DNA of 64,000 nt, from contig OX465590.1 in the NCBI GenBank assembly GCA_950022655.1, forward strand, positions 36,841,218 to 36,905,217, written 5' to 3'. How positions within the stretch are numbered: position 1 is the stretch's first letter; each line of letters begins with the position of its first letter. Below, piece after piece: positions 45,801 through 55,688 of the stretch. Below the pieces are notes generated by a model. It ran no database searches. It was given only the letters and a program-made list of their open reading frames with translations, and was not told where the DNA came from. Origin of the DNA: Alentia gelatinosa (Eukaryota > Annelida > Polychaeta > Phyllodocida > Polynoidae). The position numbers and the translations under genes were made by a program.

Positions 45801-48800
45801 CTTGGTTGTATCACCAATGTGCTACTTTGTAATTTCAAAAAACATAATCATATTTACATCTTTATGTTCATTTTATAACTAGAACAAATGTACCAGTATC
45901 TGGTTACATATGGTGGTAATCTACCATGCCACCAACAGTGCCAGAAAATATTATAAAATTCTGAAATGTCTGACTTCTGTCAATTGGCTTCCCAAGCAAA
46001 CCTTTTACAGTGATATCACTGAAGGTTGTTACACTGGAAACAAGGTAGTTGGTTCTTTTTTAAATTACCTACGCTTGTAGAGGACGAGAGCTTTTCTTTT
46101 AAATTTGGTATTTGATTATGTCAAGCATTCACACATAGGGCCTACTGTACCTGAGACTGATGTACTTGGCACCTTTTCCACAGTCGCTGACAATTTTCTT
46201 CTGGGACCTGTTTCACTAGTTTCGTGACATGTCTAGATGGTGTATCCGGTTTCATAAGAACTAGGCATTAGACTTCATTTTGTCTGCTCTTGCTTGCCCA
46301 GTTAGTGCTGCTTTTCATGTCTGTCTAACACTTTTGTCGCGAAACTAGTGAAACAGGCCCCATAATGTGTAGATTTGTCTAATTCTTATGTTTAGGGTCA
46401 GCTACTTGTGTTGCCACGAAACTAGACAACCCCAACGTCTGTATGGTGCCACAGACATGTCACGAAACTAGTGAAACAGATCCCAGGTACAAATATCAAC
46501 TAGTAAGGAACCATTTTCTCCTTTTGCCAGTCTCAAGGAAAACCCCACGTGGAGGGACACAGCTAATACATATTTTCATACAGGCTCCCTGGAGACCATA
46601 CCCCATGTGAACTTGGAACCCATTTCACTATTTGAAATTTCTTAGGTTGTTGCTCTCAACAGCACCATAGCGGAAACGTATGTTTCAATACGGGATGGAC
46701 ACAACAACGAGTGGCATTTATGAGTGCCACCAATAGGGGTAATGACTGTTTCAGAACGAAATTGCTGTTTGTTGTCAGTGCATTTGTGGTGCCAGTGTTC
46801 ACAAGATAGTTTACCCTTTCGTATTGATCAAATAACAATATTCTGTCAGACAATATTCAGTTCAATAAATACATGCTGTGAAAAATTTAATGTGAATGTG
46901 TTACATGTAGCTTATTTTTATAATTCTCTAATGGTCAACTTCTTTGTGAAAAACATTGAACTCATCGAACCAAAAACTGCAGTCACTGCACCTTTCAGTT
47001 GCTTCCTAAAGACCTACTGCATCGCTCGACCATATGCTATAATTAACGAACGAGAGCTGCATGGCATTCAGCAGTTGTTATAGTAATGCAATGCACATTC
47101 CGTTCACTATGCTCTATGGAGATATGTAGGCTCCATAGACTTAGTATGGAGACTCTGTATTAGGTGGGTAATAAAAGCCTTGGTTGGTACATAAATCCGC
47201 CATAAATCTACCATTTTGGACTTATCTTTTTCAACAGGCTGCTATTGAGGGTTTGTCCTGTGGCGGATGAGAATGTAGAAGATGTGGAGGTCGTGATGTC
47301 TCAAAGCTTCGGTGTTATTTTGAGAGATGTACCAAATATACTGATTGCCGCTAAACAACTGGATCTCTCTATTGTTGGAGTTGCGTATGTACTTCATTTT
47401 CAATATCTGAATTAATGCCTTATATCAATTTTCGATTAAGTTTCTCATTATTACTCATAAAGAGAGAAGCATATCAAACACAATTTTGTTTTAAAGATTC
47501 CATGTTGGAAGTGGCTGCACAAATGTGGAACATTTCCTGAAGCATGTTCAGTTGTCCCGAGTGGTGTTGGACTTGGCAGAAGAGCATGGTATTCACATGT
47601 CTATACTTGATATTGGAGGAGGATTCTGTGGAAACAAGGGTGCAGAGGAACAATTTCTTCAGGTATGTCCATAGTAAATGACATTTTAATATTGTTCCCC
47701 TAGTAATCAAGAACTCTTGTGAAAATGTACAACGGTGAAAAGGAAAAACATTTTATACAAGCATATCAACATTGAGACACAAAAAGTAGATACTAAAGCT
47801 CTGTGAAAAAAAGTAGTATATAAACTTTTAAGAATGGATAACAAAGAATTGATGGATTAACAAACATAAAAAGTTTCACAAAATGTAGGTTTATGATCGT
47901 TTTTTATATCTTTAAGAAAAACAGAAAATTGTATCAGGGGCCATCCATCTTGTACGCAATACAATGAAGAAGGATCATTGGTCAGTTTGGTCAGTTGACC
48001 TTTTTCTGGATTTCTCATTTATTGATTGATTAGACAAAAAGCGGCGGGAAAACCTGTAATCCAATGAAACTTTCCCATATACCCTGTGTTTAGGCTTGCC
48101 TTAAGTGTGAAAAACACTGTACGATTTCGTTCCCACCGATTAACTCCCTCAATCGTAAGCTAGTCTCAGGCAAAATTGCACATGGCGTCGACCATCACCG
48201 CTAGATTTATGGATGGGGGTGGTGGTAATTAGTGGAAGTTAATCGGGAGTTAATTCTTTCCACACTGAACGACTAACATACGATTTTCTAAGAGATTTGA
48301 GGCCACCAATACAGGAACAAGTACAAAATCTTAGTAAATGGGGGTTAAATCGGTGAACGGGGCTTAGTCTGTGTGTGGCAGGGTCATTTCTCCTCACCCA
48401 GCGACTAAATATGGCCCAAAGTCGGTAGGCACCACGGGGGTATTTCTTAAACTCTGTTGTCGCCGACAACGGGAAGGAACTGGTTCCTTAATTCATTGGT
48501 CCCGATTTTGCAACATTGGGCTGCAATTTATCGGCGACAAGGGAACAGAAGGTCGGATTTCCAAATCTTAGGCAAAGTTCTGCAGGGGGTGCGACACTGA
48601 CTCAATTTCTAGGCCTTGCCTGAGCCTTACGATTGTTCTTTTGTTGCCAAGAAAGGAACATTCATATTCTGAAATCGTACAGTGTGTTATGGTCTTTACC
48701 AGCGGAGCTATTATTCACAGTGGCCGTTAGATTAGCAACCAACCCCTGTCTGCGATGAGCTACGATATAGGGGTTGGTCGGGTTAAATCCCACAGAGTAT

Positions 48801-51800
48801 CACTCTGTGTGTGCCTCAAACTAAGTCGTTTTCTTCTATATAGGTTCTAAAAGTAGACCTACTTAATATGAAATATTCAGAGGTAACAAATTATCAATAA
48901 AACCAAGATTTACATTCATTATGTGGGGGAAAAAATACACAGGGAAGGAAATAACAAAATGGTAAATAGGCTTCGATATTATGGGATATTACACTCTGCA
49001 ACTAGTATGAAAGACCTGGTAGGAGAGTGAAAACCGGTCCCGTTATTGGGTTAAGGCGGTCGCTTATCTAACCTGACCAGAGTTAACGTAGTGTGGCTCT
49101 GGTTGCCATTGTAAGTGGTCGTTCTATTATTATTGCCCTGATGACAATATATGGAGCTACTGGTTGGGTTGATTCGTCTGCTACCTGGTGAGTTTTTGGC
49201 GAACTATGTTTTGTATTCTTGTATTTGGAGAAAAGCTGTGATAGTTCTTCTCTCTTTGCTCGATAGTTTCGACCTTCTGGTCTCATCAGGTGATTTAAGT
49301 TAACTTACTTGGTCTTTTCCTTTCTTTCCTTAAAACCCCACTTTATTGATTTTCATCGAACTTTTCTGAATAAAGGTTCATCCAACATTGTGATATGGTC
49401 ACTTCTAGTCGTGTTTGGATAGTTGGAGGGGGATGTGTGAATTATTTGTGGGGGGGTTTTCCACCCAGCTTCATATACTCTTGGAGTATTTCCCAATTGA
49501 TGATGTTGGATTTTATCAGTCACACTGATAAATATGACCGATTTTTAAAGGCTGGATGAACAACCCACTGAAAACAGAAGAATCCGTAAAAGCTAATCAG
49601 TATGGAAAATCATTTCAGATGAGTGGTCGTATAAAGAAGTCCATCGCAGAGATGTTTCCTGACGTGACAGTGATCTCAGAGCCGGGGCGGTTCTTTGTGG
49701 AGTCTGCCATGACACTGGCTACAAGTGTGATTGGGAAGCGAAATTATGGTAAGTCAAAACTACTGTTTGTGTTTCAGAATGATGGTAAACTTTCCCATTA
49801 GGATGGATTGTACTCGATGCACTATGCTATGCTTCTCTGGCGGATGAAAAGGTTTACCTCACTTCAGCATCCATACAATAAACTAAAGAAAATAATAATC
49901 CAAAATAAATATGATTAAAATCATATAGTGATTTGATTTCTTTTAACAAATGAACTAAATGATATTAAACTTGTGCCTGATAATATGTTTTATCCTATTC
50001 TTGTAATGTGCCCTGCTTAAAGTAAAAATCAACTTCGGACTAGAATGTGAAAATTGTTTATTGAAACCTTTTACCAAGGAATCCTAATGACTCTGGGGGT
50101 TTGGTGATTCTTCCGATGGAAAAAACGTTTTTATTATGGGGAAATCAGTTTAAAAGAGTTTGTGTTACTAACTACAGATAAGAGATCTTAGACCAAAATA
50201 AAATAGCATAAGATACTCACAAGCAGCTTCATATGTATCACACTAATTACTAGAGAATTACATGAGCTAGATGTGCACACAGTCTTCATTATTTTGTTGC
50301 ATCATGTTAAGCTTTATATTAGATTGCTAGTATTGTCTATGAAAACTAAGAAAGAAATCATTTCATTTCGGAGTCTATCTTTTGTTTGTTTGTTTGTTTG
50401 GGTAGTTTAACATCCAATGTATTCAATTAGACTTGCTTTGGTTTACTTTACTAAAATCTGAATATCCTGTAAGAATGACAAGGTATGCTGCCTGGTTGAT
50501 CCAGGCATCTCACTCTTCTTGATTATATTTTATCAAAAATCTTACATTCCTTGTGGAAGTCAAGAATTTCTCTCGTGCCAGTATTATTCTTGACTTCCCT
50601 GAGGAAGTCAAGAATTTCTCTCCTACTAGTATTATGGAAAACACTGCTCATTCCTGTTACATTCTTTAGGAATTACTTCCTGCTCTTCTTTGTGGCCTGA
50701 CAATCTAGCATGAGATGTTTCACACTCAGTGGAGTGTTCCATGTCTGGCACACAGGTGCTAATTCACCTCTCAGGAGGTACCCATGTGTCAGTTTGGTGT
50801 GACCGGTCTGCAGACGGGTCAGTTTCACCTGCTCAGTTCTTGTCAGGCTGTCTTTCCTAAGGGTCAGGGTAGTGGCCACTACAATCTCTCTTAGTTTGTC
50901 ATCTCTAGTGCGGAAGTCTACCTAACTTGACTTATCTATCACTTCAGGTAATGAAGGCAATCCAGAAAACAACGAATTTGTGGTATCTACTTCTGCCACA
51001 GCTGTCCTGAATCATGGCCTCATAAGATTATTCATCAAAGGATTTAGATACAATCCTAAACTTGCTTTGGTACGTTGTGTTTTTGGGTTTTTATTCAGTA
51101 AATACCATTTCTGACTTAGGTGCAAGTTCTTCCAATGCAATACTTGTACAATGTAGTTGGGTTACGTTGGTTTTTTATCAATTGTGAAATAATTATAGAA
51201 AAGAGAATGATAACAGTGACAGTGAACTGGGTGCAGTACTCTCAGGATGGTTGTAATGCTAGTTCACAGATTAACAGCTTTATTCTCATATTTCCATTTC
51301 TTATTTTTATATATAACATAAATATTTATTTTAATTGTGTTGGTTTTTAAGAGGACATCAGTGTGATGTAGCATGTAATGTTACAATGAGGGATATGATA
51401 CCAAAATTACTTTAATCAAGTAAAACAATGCAATGGAAAGAAAAGGAGGGCCAATTCATAAACTCAGTCTATCTGTTCCACAAACTTTGATAAGACCCCT
51501 TAAATTAGTGTACATTCAGTTCATTCATATCACTTTAGATAATTACTCTGTGTTTATTCTTGATATTTGAAGGTGTGAATTCTTTCATGAATCTCCTTTA
51601 ACACATCCACTGAATAGGTTTACATGAGCTAACTGAAATGCTATGATGCTCTTTGCAGAGAGAGCCCCTCACACAGGCCAGGTATTCCTGCAACTTGAGA
51701 GGACCAACTTGCTTACCTGCTGATATCATCCCTTGCAGTAACGTACCTGATCTTGAGGTTCATATTATCTTCCTTGACATTTTTAACTCATTGTATATTG

Positions 51801-52816
51801 GACTAAGAAGGGGAACATTATCACATGAAATATAACTTGGGTGTCTGCAGATTAGCCGATAGTGATATGAAATTTAGAAGTAGCAAATATGAAAGGTCAC
51901 CAGAATACCGGGGTATTAAACTCTGGTCAGTGTTAGATCCAGGTATTCAAATGATTGAAGGTACTGCTTCCTTTAAGCGAGCCCTAAAAGACCGTACCAA
52001 TTGACTATAACTGATGTATATGAAGATGTATCATTGAATTGTATAAGAAGAGTATAGTAACAAGAATCTTCCGTTACGACTGCATCGTGGTTTAAGAAAC
52101 ATACGACAATTTTTCTTATTTGAACCTTCATCTCTACAGGTGAAAAAGCTCTCAGCTTCTCTTCATATTTTTTCACCTACTCACCATCTTAACTCATGCT
52201 ATTTATCATCCCTCCCATCTTTCATCTCAACCCTCTTTACCTAGTAAGAACTTAAGTAGAGTTTACTTCGATGTATTCCAGGAGCCAGTAACCATTGGAA
52301 GAACTGTACACACAGAAATGGTGAATAAAATGCTTTAAAAAAATATATATATAGAGAACATCTCCTGGAGGAGGTTTCACTAATCGTTGGCTGACCATTG
52401 CCTAGCTGTTAGGATGGCTCGCCAAAGTTCCAAAATCGGTAGATGTGTATTGGGCTTTAAGGCATTGTGTACAAATGGAATATTATCTAATAGACAACAG
52501 CCTCTACCTACCTGCCACTGAGACTTATACACGACAGTTTCTTTGGCCTCTCAATGCATGCTCTTATGTTTCACCTTTTAATCCGGTGTTTCATTCATTA
52601 CCATACTCAAAACTACCAATTTGGAAAATGGATTTTCCTTCATGCATAACCTGTACTAATCCTTTGTTTCAGATAGGTGACTGGCTAATCTTTGAAGAGG
52701 TTGGTGAATACACTGTCACTTTTGCAGTCTCATTCAACGGGTTCGAAATTCCACCCATACGACGAGTGATGACAAAGAACACCTGGGAATCTGGCTTCAG
52801 TAGAATATCTTTTTAA
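39816..52816 (+). CDS. Ornithine-decarboxylase-family PLP enzyme, 11 exons
   Basis: Joining the exons listed separately gives 1,299 nt (432 residues) with every splice phase compatible. The protein has the two-domain fold-III layout: a barrel with PLP lysine K83 in F-F-A-V-K, D102 and E108 (S-K-H-E-I), R168, H215 in F-H-V-G-S-G, G-G-G-F at 253-256, E289 and R292 in E-P-G-R, then C370 in G-P-T-C, Y398 and F-N-G-F. These match the PLP-binding residues and the catalytic Cys of eukaryotic ODC. By eye alignment the ODC residues D332 and D361, which hold the distal amine of ornithine, are Arg338 and Leu371, and the usual V-N-D-G-V-Y block is absent. The antizyme-contact region is diverged and there is no PEST tail. 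Decarboxylation of a different amino acid is more likely than ornithine; an antizyme-inhibitor role is possible but would not require the retained PLP site. Confidence 0.85.
40694..41551 (+). mobile_element. Probable solo LTR in intron 1 of the ODC-like gene
   Basis: Begins TGTAGGGGACC and ends CCACTACA, flanked on both sides by CTAT (40,690-40,693 and 41,552-41,555). A TATA box (GTATATAAGG, about 41,033-41,042) lies inside. An internal minisatellite of GGAGGACGGAAG units spans about 41,170-41,360. No coding frame is present. A solo LTR left by recombination explains the size, the TG..CA ends and the duplication. Confidence 0.65.
41582..41670 (+). CDS. ODC-like gene, exon 2
   Basis: Acceptor CTCTTTTGTTTAAG, donor GTAAGA. 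It encodes residues 17-46, an N-terminal extension helix equivalent to the segment before the first barrel strand. Confidence 0.8.
42866..42968 (+). CDS. ODC-like gene, exon 3
   Basis: Acceptor ATATCCTCAG, donor GTAGGT. It encodes residues 47-80, with F-C-I-L-D-M-D and [12 protein letters not shown] leading into the PLP lysine of the next exon. Confidence 0.85.
43075..44175. repeat. Direct duplications in intron 3
   Basis: Blocks at about 43,075-43,460 and 43,722-44,110 are diverged direct copies of one sequence (shared CTGACCATGACCA, ATGGCAAGTT.ACTGGGTGCA). A shorter third copy lies at about 43,555-43,700. The last copy also duplicates its own 3' end (CACTCATTCATCAATG). Confidence 0.75.
44386..44462 (+). 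CDS. ODC-like gene, exon 4 (PLP lysine)
   Basis: Acceptor GGATCCTTTCAG, donor GTCTAT. It encodes A-V-K-A-Y-D-D (K83 is the expected Schiff-base lysine) and ends G-F-D-C-A-S-K, identical to the ODC family block. The A-Y after the lysine replaces the usual C-N. Confidence 0.9.
44829..45001 (+). CDS. ODC-like gene, exon 5
   Basis: Acceptor TTTCATCAATAG, donor GTATGT. It encodes residues 107-163, including H-E-I-E-L-V and [10 protein letters not shown] in place of the family's A-N-P-C-K, and the region that contacts antizyme in vertebrate ODC, here diverged. Confidence 0.9.
45110..45330 (-). repeat. Retroelement tail with a hammerhead-like remnant, intron 5
   Basis: On the minus strand CTTGATAAAG, a GACTA..TAGTC hairpin, then CGTCGAAACGTCAG resembles a decayed hammerhead/Penelope-type end. 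The block ACTGTGTCTGTTTTTTTGTG is shared with the 17.4-kb repeat. Confidence 0.4.
46201..46486. mobile_element. TIR MITE with an internal third terminus
   Basis: Left GGGACCTGTTTCACTAGTTT and right GTCACGAAACTAGTGAAACA are inverted repeats of about 30 bp. A third copy of the right end lies inside at about 46,340-46,362, so the element looks like one MITE fused to part of another. A full inverted relative is at 63,530-63,833. Confidence 0.75.
46615..47130. repeat. Dispersed repeat in intron 5
   Basis: Shares an inverted 180-bp interior with 37,970-38,150 (AAACTGCAGTCACTGC / GCAGTTACTGCAGTT). It begins near a TTTCACTATTTGAAA end. Confidence 0.5.
47238..47384 (+). CDS. ODC-like gene, exon 6
   Basis: Acceptor CTTTTTCAACAG, donor GTATGT. 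It encodes residues 164-212 with L-L-L-R-V (R168 matches ODC R154) and S-Q-S-F-G where ODC has S-V-K-F-G, so the lysine aligned with K169 is Ser187. Confidence 0.9.
47497..47662 (+). CDS. ODC-like gene, exon 7
   Basis: Acceptor GTTTTAAAG, donor GTATGT. It encodes F-H-V-G-S-G-C (H215 stacks on PLP, S218 binds phosphate) and L-D-I-G-G-G-F-C-G (phosphate-binding glycine loop). Confidence 0.9.
48115..48684. mobile_element. TIR MITE in intron 7
   Basis: Perfect 14-bp inverted ends CACTGTACGATTTC and GAAATCGTACAGTG. Interior words (TTGTCGCCGACAA, AATCGGT) are shared with the 55-kb family, suggesting a related but distinct family. Confidence 0.75.
49266..49289 (-). ncRNA. Hammerhead-ribozyme-like core
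   Basis: On the minus strand CTGATGA-GACC-AGAA-GGTC-GAAAC has both conserved core boxes and a perfect 4-bp stem II. The following stem III and cleavage site are not recognisable, so it is probably a remnant of a Penelope-like or retrozyme-type element. It lies antisense in intron 7 of the ODC-like gene. Confidence 0.5.
49619..49748 (+). CDS. ODC-like gene, exon 8
   Basis: Acceptor AAATCATTTCAG, donor GTAAGT. This acceptor is chosen over AG sites further upstream because it alone keeps phase 0 with exon 7 and the family length. It encodes I-S-E-P-G-R-F-F-V, with E289 and R292 contacting PLP. Confidence 0.85.
50600..50930 (-). pseudogene. Non-LTR retrotransposon C-terminal fragment (intron 8)
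   Basis: A short frame reads [20 protein letters not shown] and then [14 protein letters not shown], the hallmark C-terminal region after RNase H in I/jockey-type LINEs. It is 5' truncated and antisense to the host gene, ending just before exon 9. Confidence 0.75.
50948..51069 (+). CDS. ODC-like gene, exon 9
   Basis: Acceptor ATCACTTCAG, donor GTACGT. It encodes residues 312-352. In ODC this part holds Y-V-N-D-G-V-Y and Y-D-H; here it reads [17 protein letters not shown], so the Asp and Tyr that shape the ornithine pocket are missing and Arg338 aligns with D332. Confidence 0.8.
51659..51757 (+). CDS. ODC-like gene, exon 10 (catalytic Cys)
   Basis: Acceptor CTCTTTGCAG, donor GTTCAT (weak). 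It encodes G-P-T-C-L-P: Cys370 aligns with catalytic C360, but the next residue is Leu where ODC has Asp361. Confidence 0.8.
51845..52002 (+). pseudogene. Non-LTR retrotransposon C-terminal fragment (intron 10)
   Basis: Translates as ...[17 protein letters not shown]...S-F-K-R-A-L-K and a stop, the same C-terminal signature as the LINE remnants at 31.5-33.1 kb. It lies sense to the host gene, directly after exon 10. Confidence 0.65.
52363..52460. mobile_element. End fragment of the 55.1-kb MITE family (intron 10)
   Basis: CCAAAATCGGTAGATG and TTGGGCTTTAAG match the right end of 55,078-55,688, preceded by TGCCTAGCTGTTAGGATGGC. Only this end remains. Confidence 0.5.
52673..52816 (+). CDS. ODC-like gene, terminal exon 11
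   Basis: Acceptor CTTTGTTTCAG, stop TAA at 52,814-52,816. It encodes [13 protein letters not shown] (Y398 aligns with PLP-contacting Y389) and S-F-N-G-F, then only a short tail, without the PEST-like degradation signal of vertebrate ODC. Confidence 0.9.
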   Translation: MGDWLIFEEVGEYTVTFAVSFNGFEIPPIRRVMTKNTWESGFSRISF

Positions 52817-53589
52817 AGACAAATACACGTGTCTTTGAGTGTGAATGTAAATTCCAGTATTCTCAACACCAAATATATTGGATATTTAAATATAAGATTG
52901 TAGTTGGTGTAATAGCTCAATAGCTAAGCTATTGACGAAAAAGATCCAACTCTACGTCTAAAGACTATTTAGCATATTATGGACCATGATAACATTACAT
53001 TTCTGTACTCCACCATTGATTAACGTGAGCCTCTCTGTAATGACCTACCTTGTTTATTGCTGTAAAGGTAGTACATGCCGGTCCCATATTCTGATTATCT
53101 TTACAGGATAAATGAAGAATTGTACTCTTCTTTTTTTCTAAGGTTTTTATTTATACTGGAGCTTAGGTTAGCTTCGGTTTACAAACCTATCTTCCACCTA
53201 CTCCAGTGTTCATTGTTAAGCTGCGTGGTTACCCAACTAGTGGGCATTACATGCATGTGCAGGTTGATCTTAAGATATAACAATTTCAAGTCACAGTAAT
53301 ACAACAATTTGTTATTTACAGGTAACCAAAATTTTATCGCCATTGAGACATAATATTTTAGGTTGCACAGATTTATAGACTTGGCTGGTGTGGTGAGAAC
53401 ACAAGTTGCCGGCTGGCTCCAGCTATGGGGTTTGTTCCATGGATACATATAATCTCGTTCAGAATCTACTAGGTATGACTTACAAAGGTAATTTGGGTGG
53501 GATGGGTGAGAGAGTTTAAGTGTTTTAGAGTTATACTACTAGAAGTGTCTTTATTCGACTGGCAGGATACGTTTATGCTTTAGTCTAGC
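52817..53589. other. Downstream region of the ODC-like gene
   Basis: AT-rich with no frame of interest; the 3' UTR presumably lies at its start. No clear poly(A) signal was singled out. Confidence 0.4.
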
Positions 53590-54157
53590 TTTGGTTGTGT
53601 TTTTGAACTGGTCATACATAGTCTTGGCTATTTCTTACCTCGTTTGGTAACCCATTCCATGCTGAACTAGCCTTATATTCAACAGATGTTTTGTATTTTT
53701 CTAATTTGATTCCTGGTTCGCATCTTAAAACTGGTCCCTCAAAGAGTCTAGTTTCTCGTTGTGGTACAACTAATCAATCTGGATCCTTTGCTCTTAGGAG
53801 GGCTATATTTTCAAGATGAGCTATTCTCCTGTCGTTAAGGCTATTTATTTGGCATTGTTGATGTACGGTTACAGTCGGGGTTCTGGGGTTAAGCTTACAA
53901 CATATTTTGAGCCCTCTGTTTTGGCATCTTTGCAACTTGTTTAGTGTTTGATTGTTGGCGTTATGGAGAAGTATGTCTCCATACTCGAGGTAGGGTAGTA
54001 TTTTGGTTTTGTATACTATGAGAGCTTGGTCTTTTGTTAAGTATTTTCTCAAATAAGAAAGCAGGTATAGCTGGTGCGAGACTTTTGATACAATCCTGTT
54101 CAGGTGTTTGGTATACTTTGTATTTATTTCCCCAAGATATAAAGAGTGAAGACACAT
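53590..54157 (-). pseudogene. Non-LTR retrotransposon RT C-terminal half
   Basis: 127 open codons show the RT thumb pattern Y-L-L-S-Y-L-R-K...I-V-Y-K-T-K-I-L-P-Y-L-E-Y-G-D and L-N-K-L-Q-R-C-Q-N-R-G-L-K. After an in-frame stop near 53,774 the same frame continues with R-E-T-R-L-F-E-G-P and A-S-S-A-W-N-G-L-P. It is 5' truncated, consistent with LINE biology. Confidence 0.8.
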
Positions 54158-55077
54158 TCACCAAAGGGTTAAGTTATAAACATCACCTTAACCAATGAAT
54201 TACAGCAAAACATGCTATATGATTATATACAGAATATATTCCAGGTTACATTCTTATATATGACACAGGGATTATCGCAGTAAAATGATTAGAAAGTACA
54301 CTAAATGATATGATAAGAAAAATAGAAATTCCTACCATAGCGGCAAGTTCATTTGTTTGTTGTTGTTGTTGTTTTCAATTTATGCATTCAACCAGTTTTC
54401 TCCGAAGAAACATTTCCACTAATTCATCTGAATTTTATGGGTGCTACATCGAGGTATTGCCAACCATTAAGGGTAGTTATAATTCAGTGATACTTAAGTT
54501 CACTGTGTATAATTCCGTTTTTCTCTTCTGTATTTATACTTAATAAGGAATCAGTTATGGTTCGTTATAAGGGAAAAATCATATTGCTTATATATGTTGT
54601 TTTGTTAATGTATGTAACCATTCAAAATGTGGTTATCTAACTTATACATTGTGGATAGAAAATATGTCTAATGATTCAATTAACTAAATTGGTCTGGGTA
54701 TTGTAGGGATACTTACAATATCTAACTAGGATCTAATGTTATTTCCATTCATAATGAAAAATGTGTTATACCTGAAGTATTTCACCAAATAAAAATAAGA
54801 AAATATCATAAGAAATTGTCAATCAATAAGCCATTTTTATTTGAAAGTATCAATAATGTTTCAATAAACCTTACGAAGGGATGTAATAGTCGTTCTCAAG
54901 TATCATCAACAGGAAAATTAATCAAGATACAGAAATTTATATGTGTGAAAAGATGAAACTGATTATTTATTGAATCAAAAAAGATCTGTATATGCTAATG
55001 CATCAAAAGAATTTCTTAATCAGGTTCTATATGGATCTGAGTGTGATGGATTCAATAATTTGGTCAGTGGAGGAAGG
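54158..55077. other. Unannotated AT-rich stretch
   Basis: No supported gene or repeat boundary. Confidence 0.35.
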
Positions 55078-55688
55078 TAAAGGCTAATGCCCATCTACCG
55101 ATTTCGGAACATTTATGTACCTTTGTCGGCGACAAACGGAGGGTAATTTGTCTCAGCCAAGCCATCCTAACAGAGTCGGTAGATGTAGGAAAGCTAGGCA
55201 AGGCTACCCACTGATTAGTGAACCACCTCCTTCAGACGTCCTTTTGTCGCCGACAAGTTGTGGTTTCAATGTTCCAAAATCGGTTGGGAGCAGTTTATCA
55301 ACATGTTGATAAATGTAGTCGGCGACAACGGAACGTTGGGAAATGAGGGTAGATTGGTTGACCGACACGGGCCGACACAGTAAATACAGTAATCACTTGG
55401 TGAGGCTTGTAGGGGGGTGCTACACTCAGTTTCTTTGGTTTTTGCCCTCCCCCAGCGATTAGTGGACCATATGCCGATTGTTCCTAAATCCTATCTCCAT
55501 CGGCGGGCTGCATAATCGTATATATGTCGGTAGGTGTAGACTGATTTCTTTAGGACTAATACCCACCAGCCCCTCTCCTCGGGTCGAGCGAAGGGTTACA
55601 TAATTTGCCTGCGACAAGGTGACCGATTCCTATACGATTTGGGAACTAATCGTTCAGCCCTAAATCGGTAGATGGGCATCCGGCTTTA
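55078..55688. mobile_element. TIR MITE, about 610 bp, reference copy of its family
   Basis: Ends TAAAGGCTAATGCCCATCTA and GATGGGCATCCGGCTTTA, continuing inward as CCGATTT/AAATCGG. Interior hairpin words TTGTCGGCGACAA and TTGTCGCCGACAA repeat several times. Partial copies lie at 29,122-29,400 and 52,363-52,460. Confidence 0.8.

Noticed and set aside
49556..49618. Upstream extension of ODC-like exon 8 (open frame before the chosen acceptor)
   Set aside because: Its available acceptor would break the phase with exon 7 and add about 20 residues not found in the family; the CATTTCAG acceptor at 49,618 fits both phase and length.
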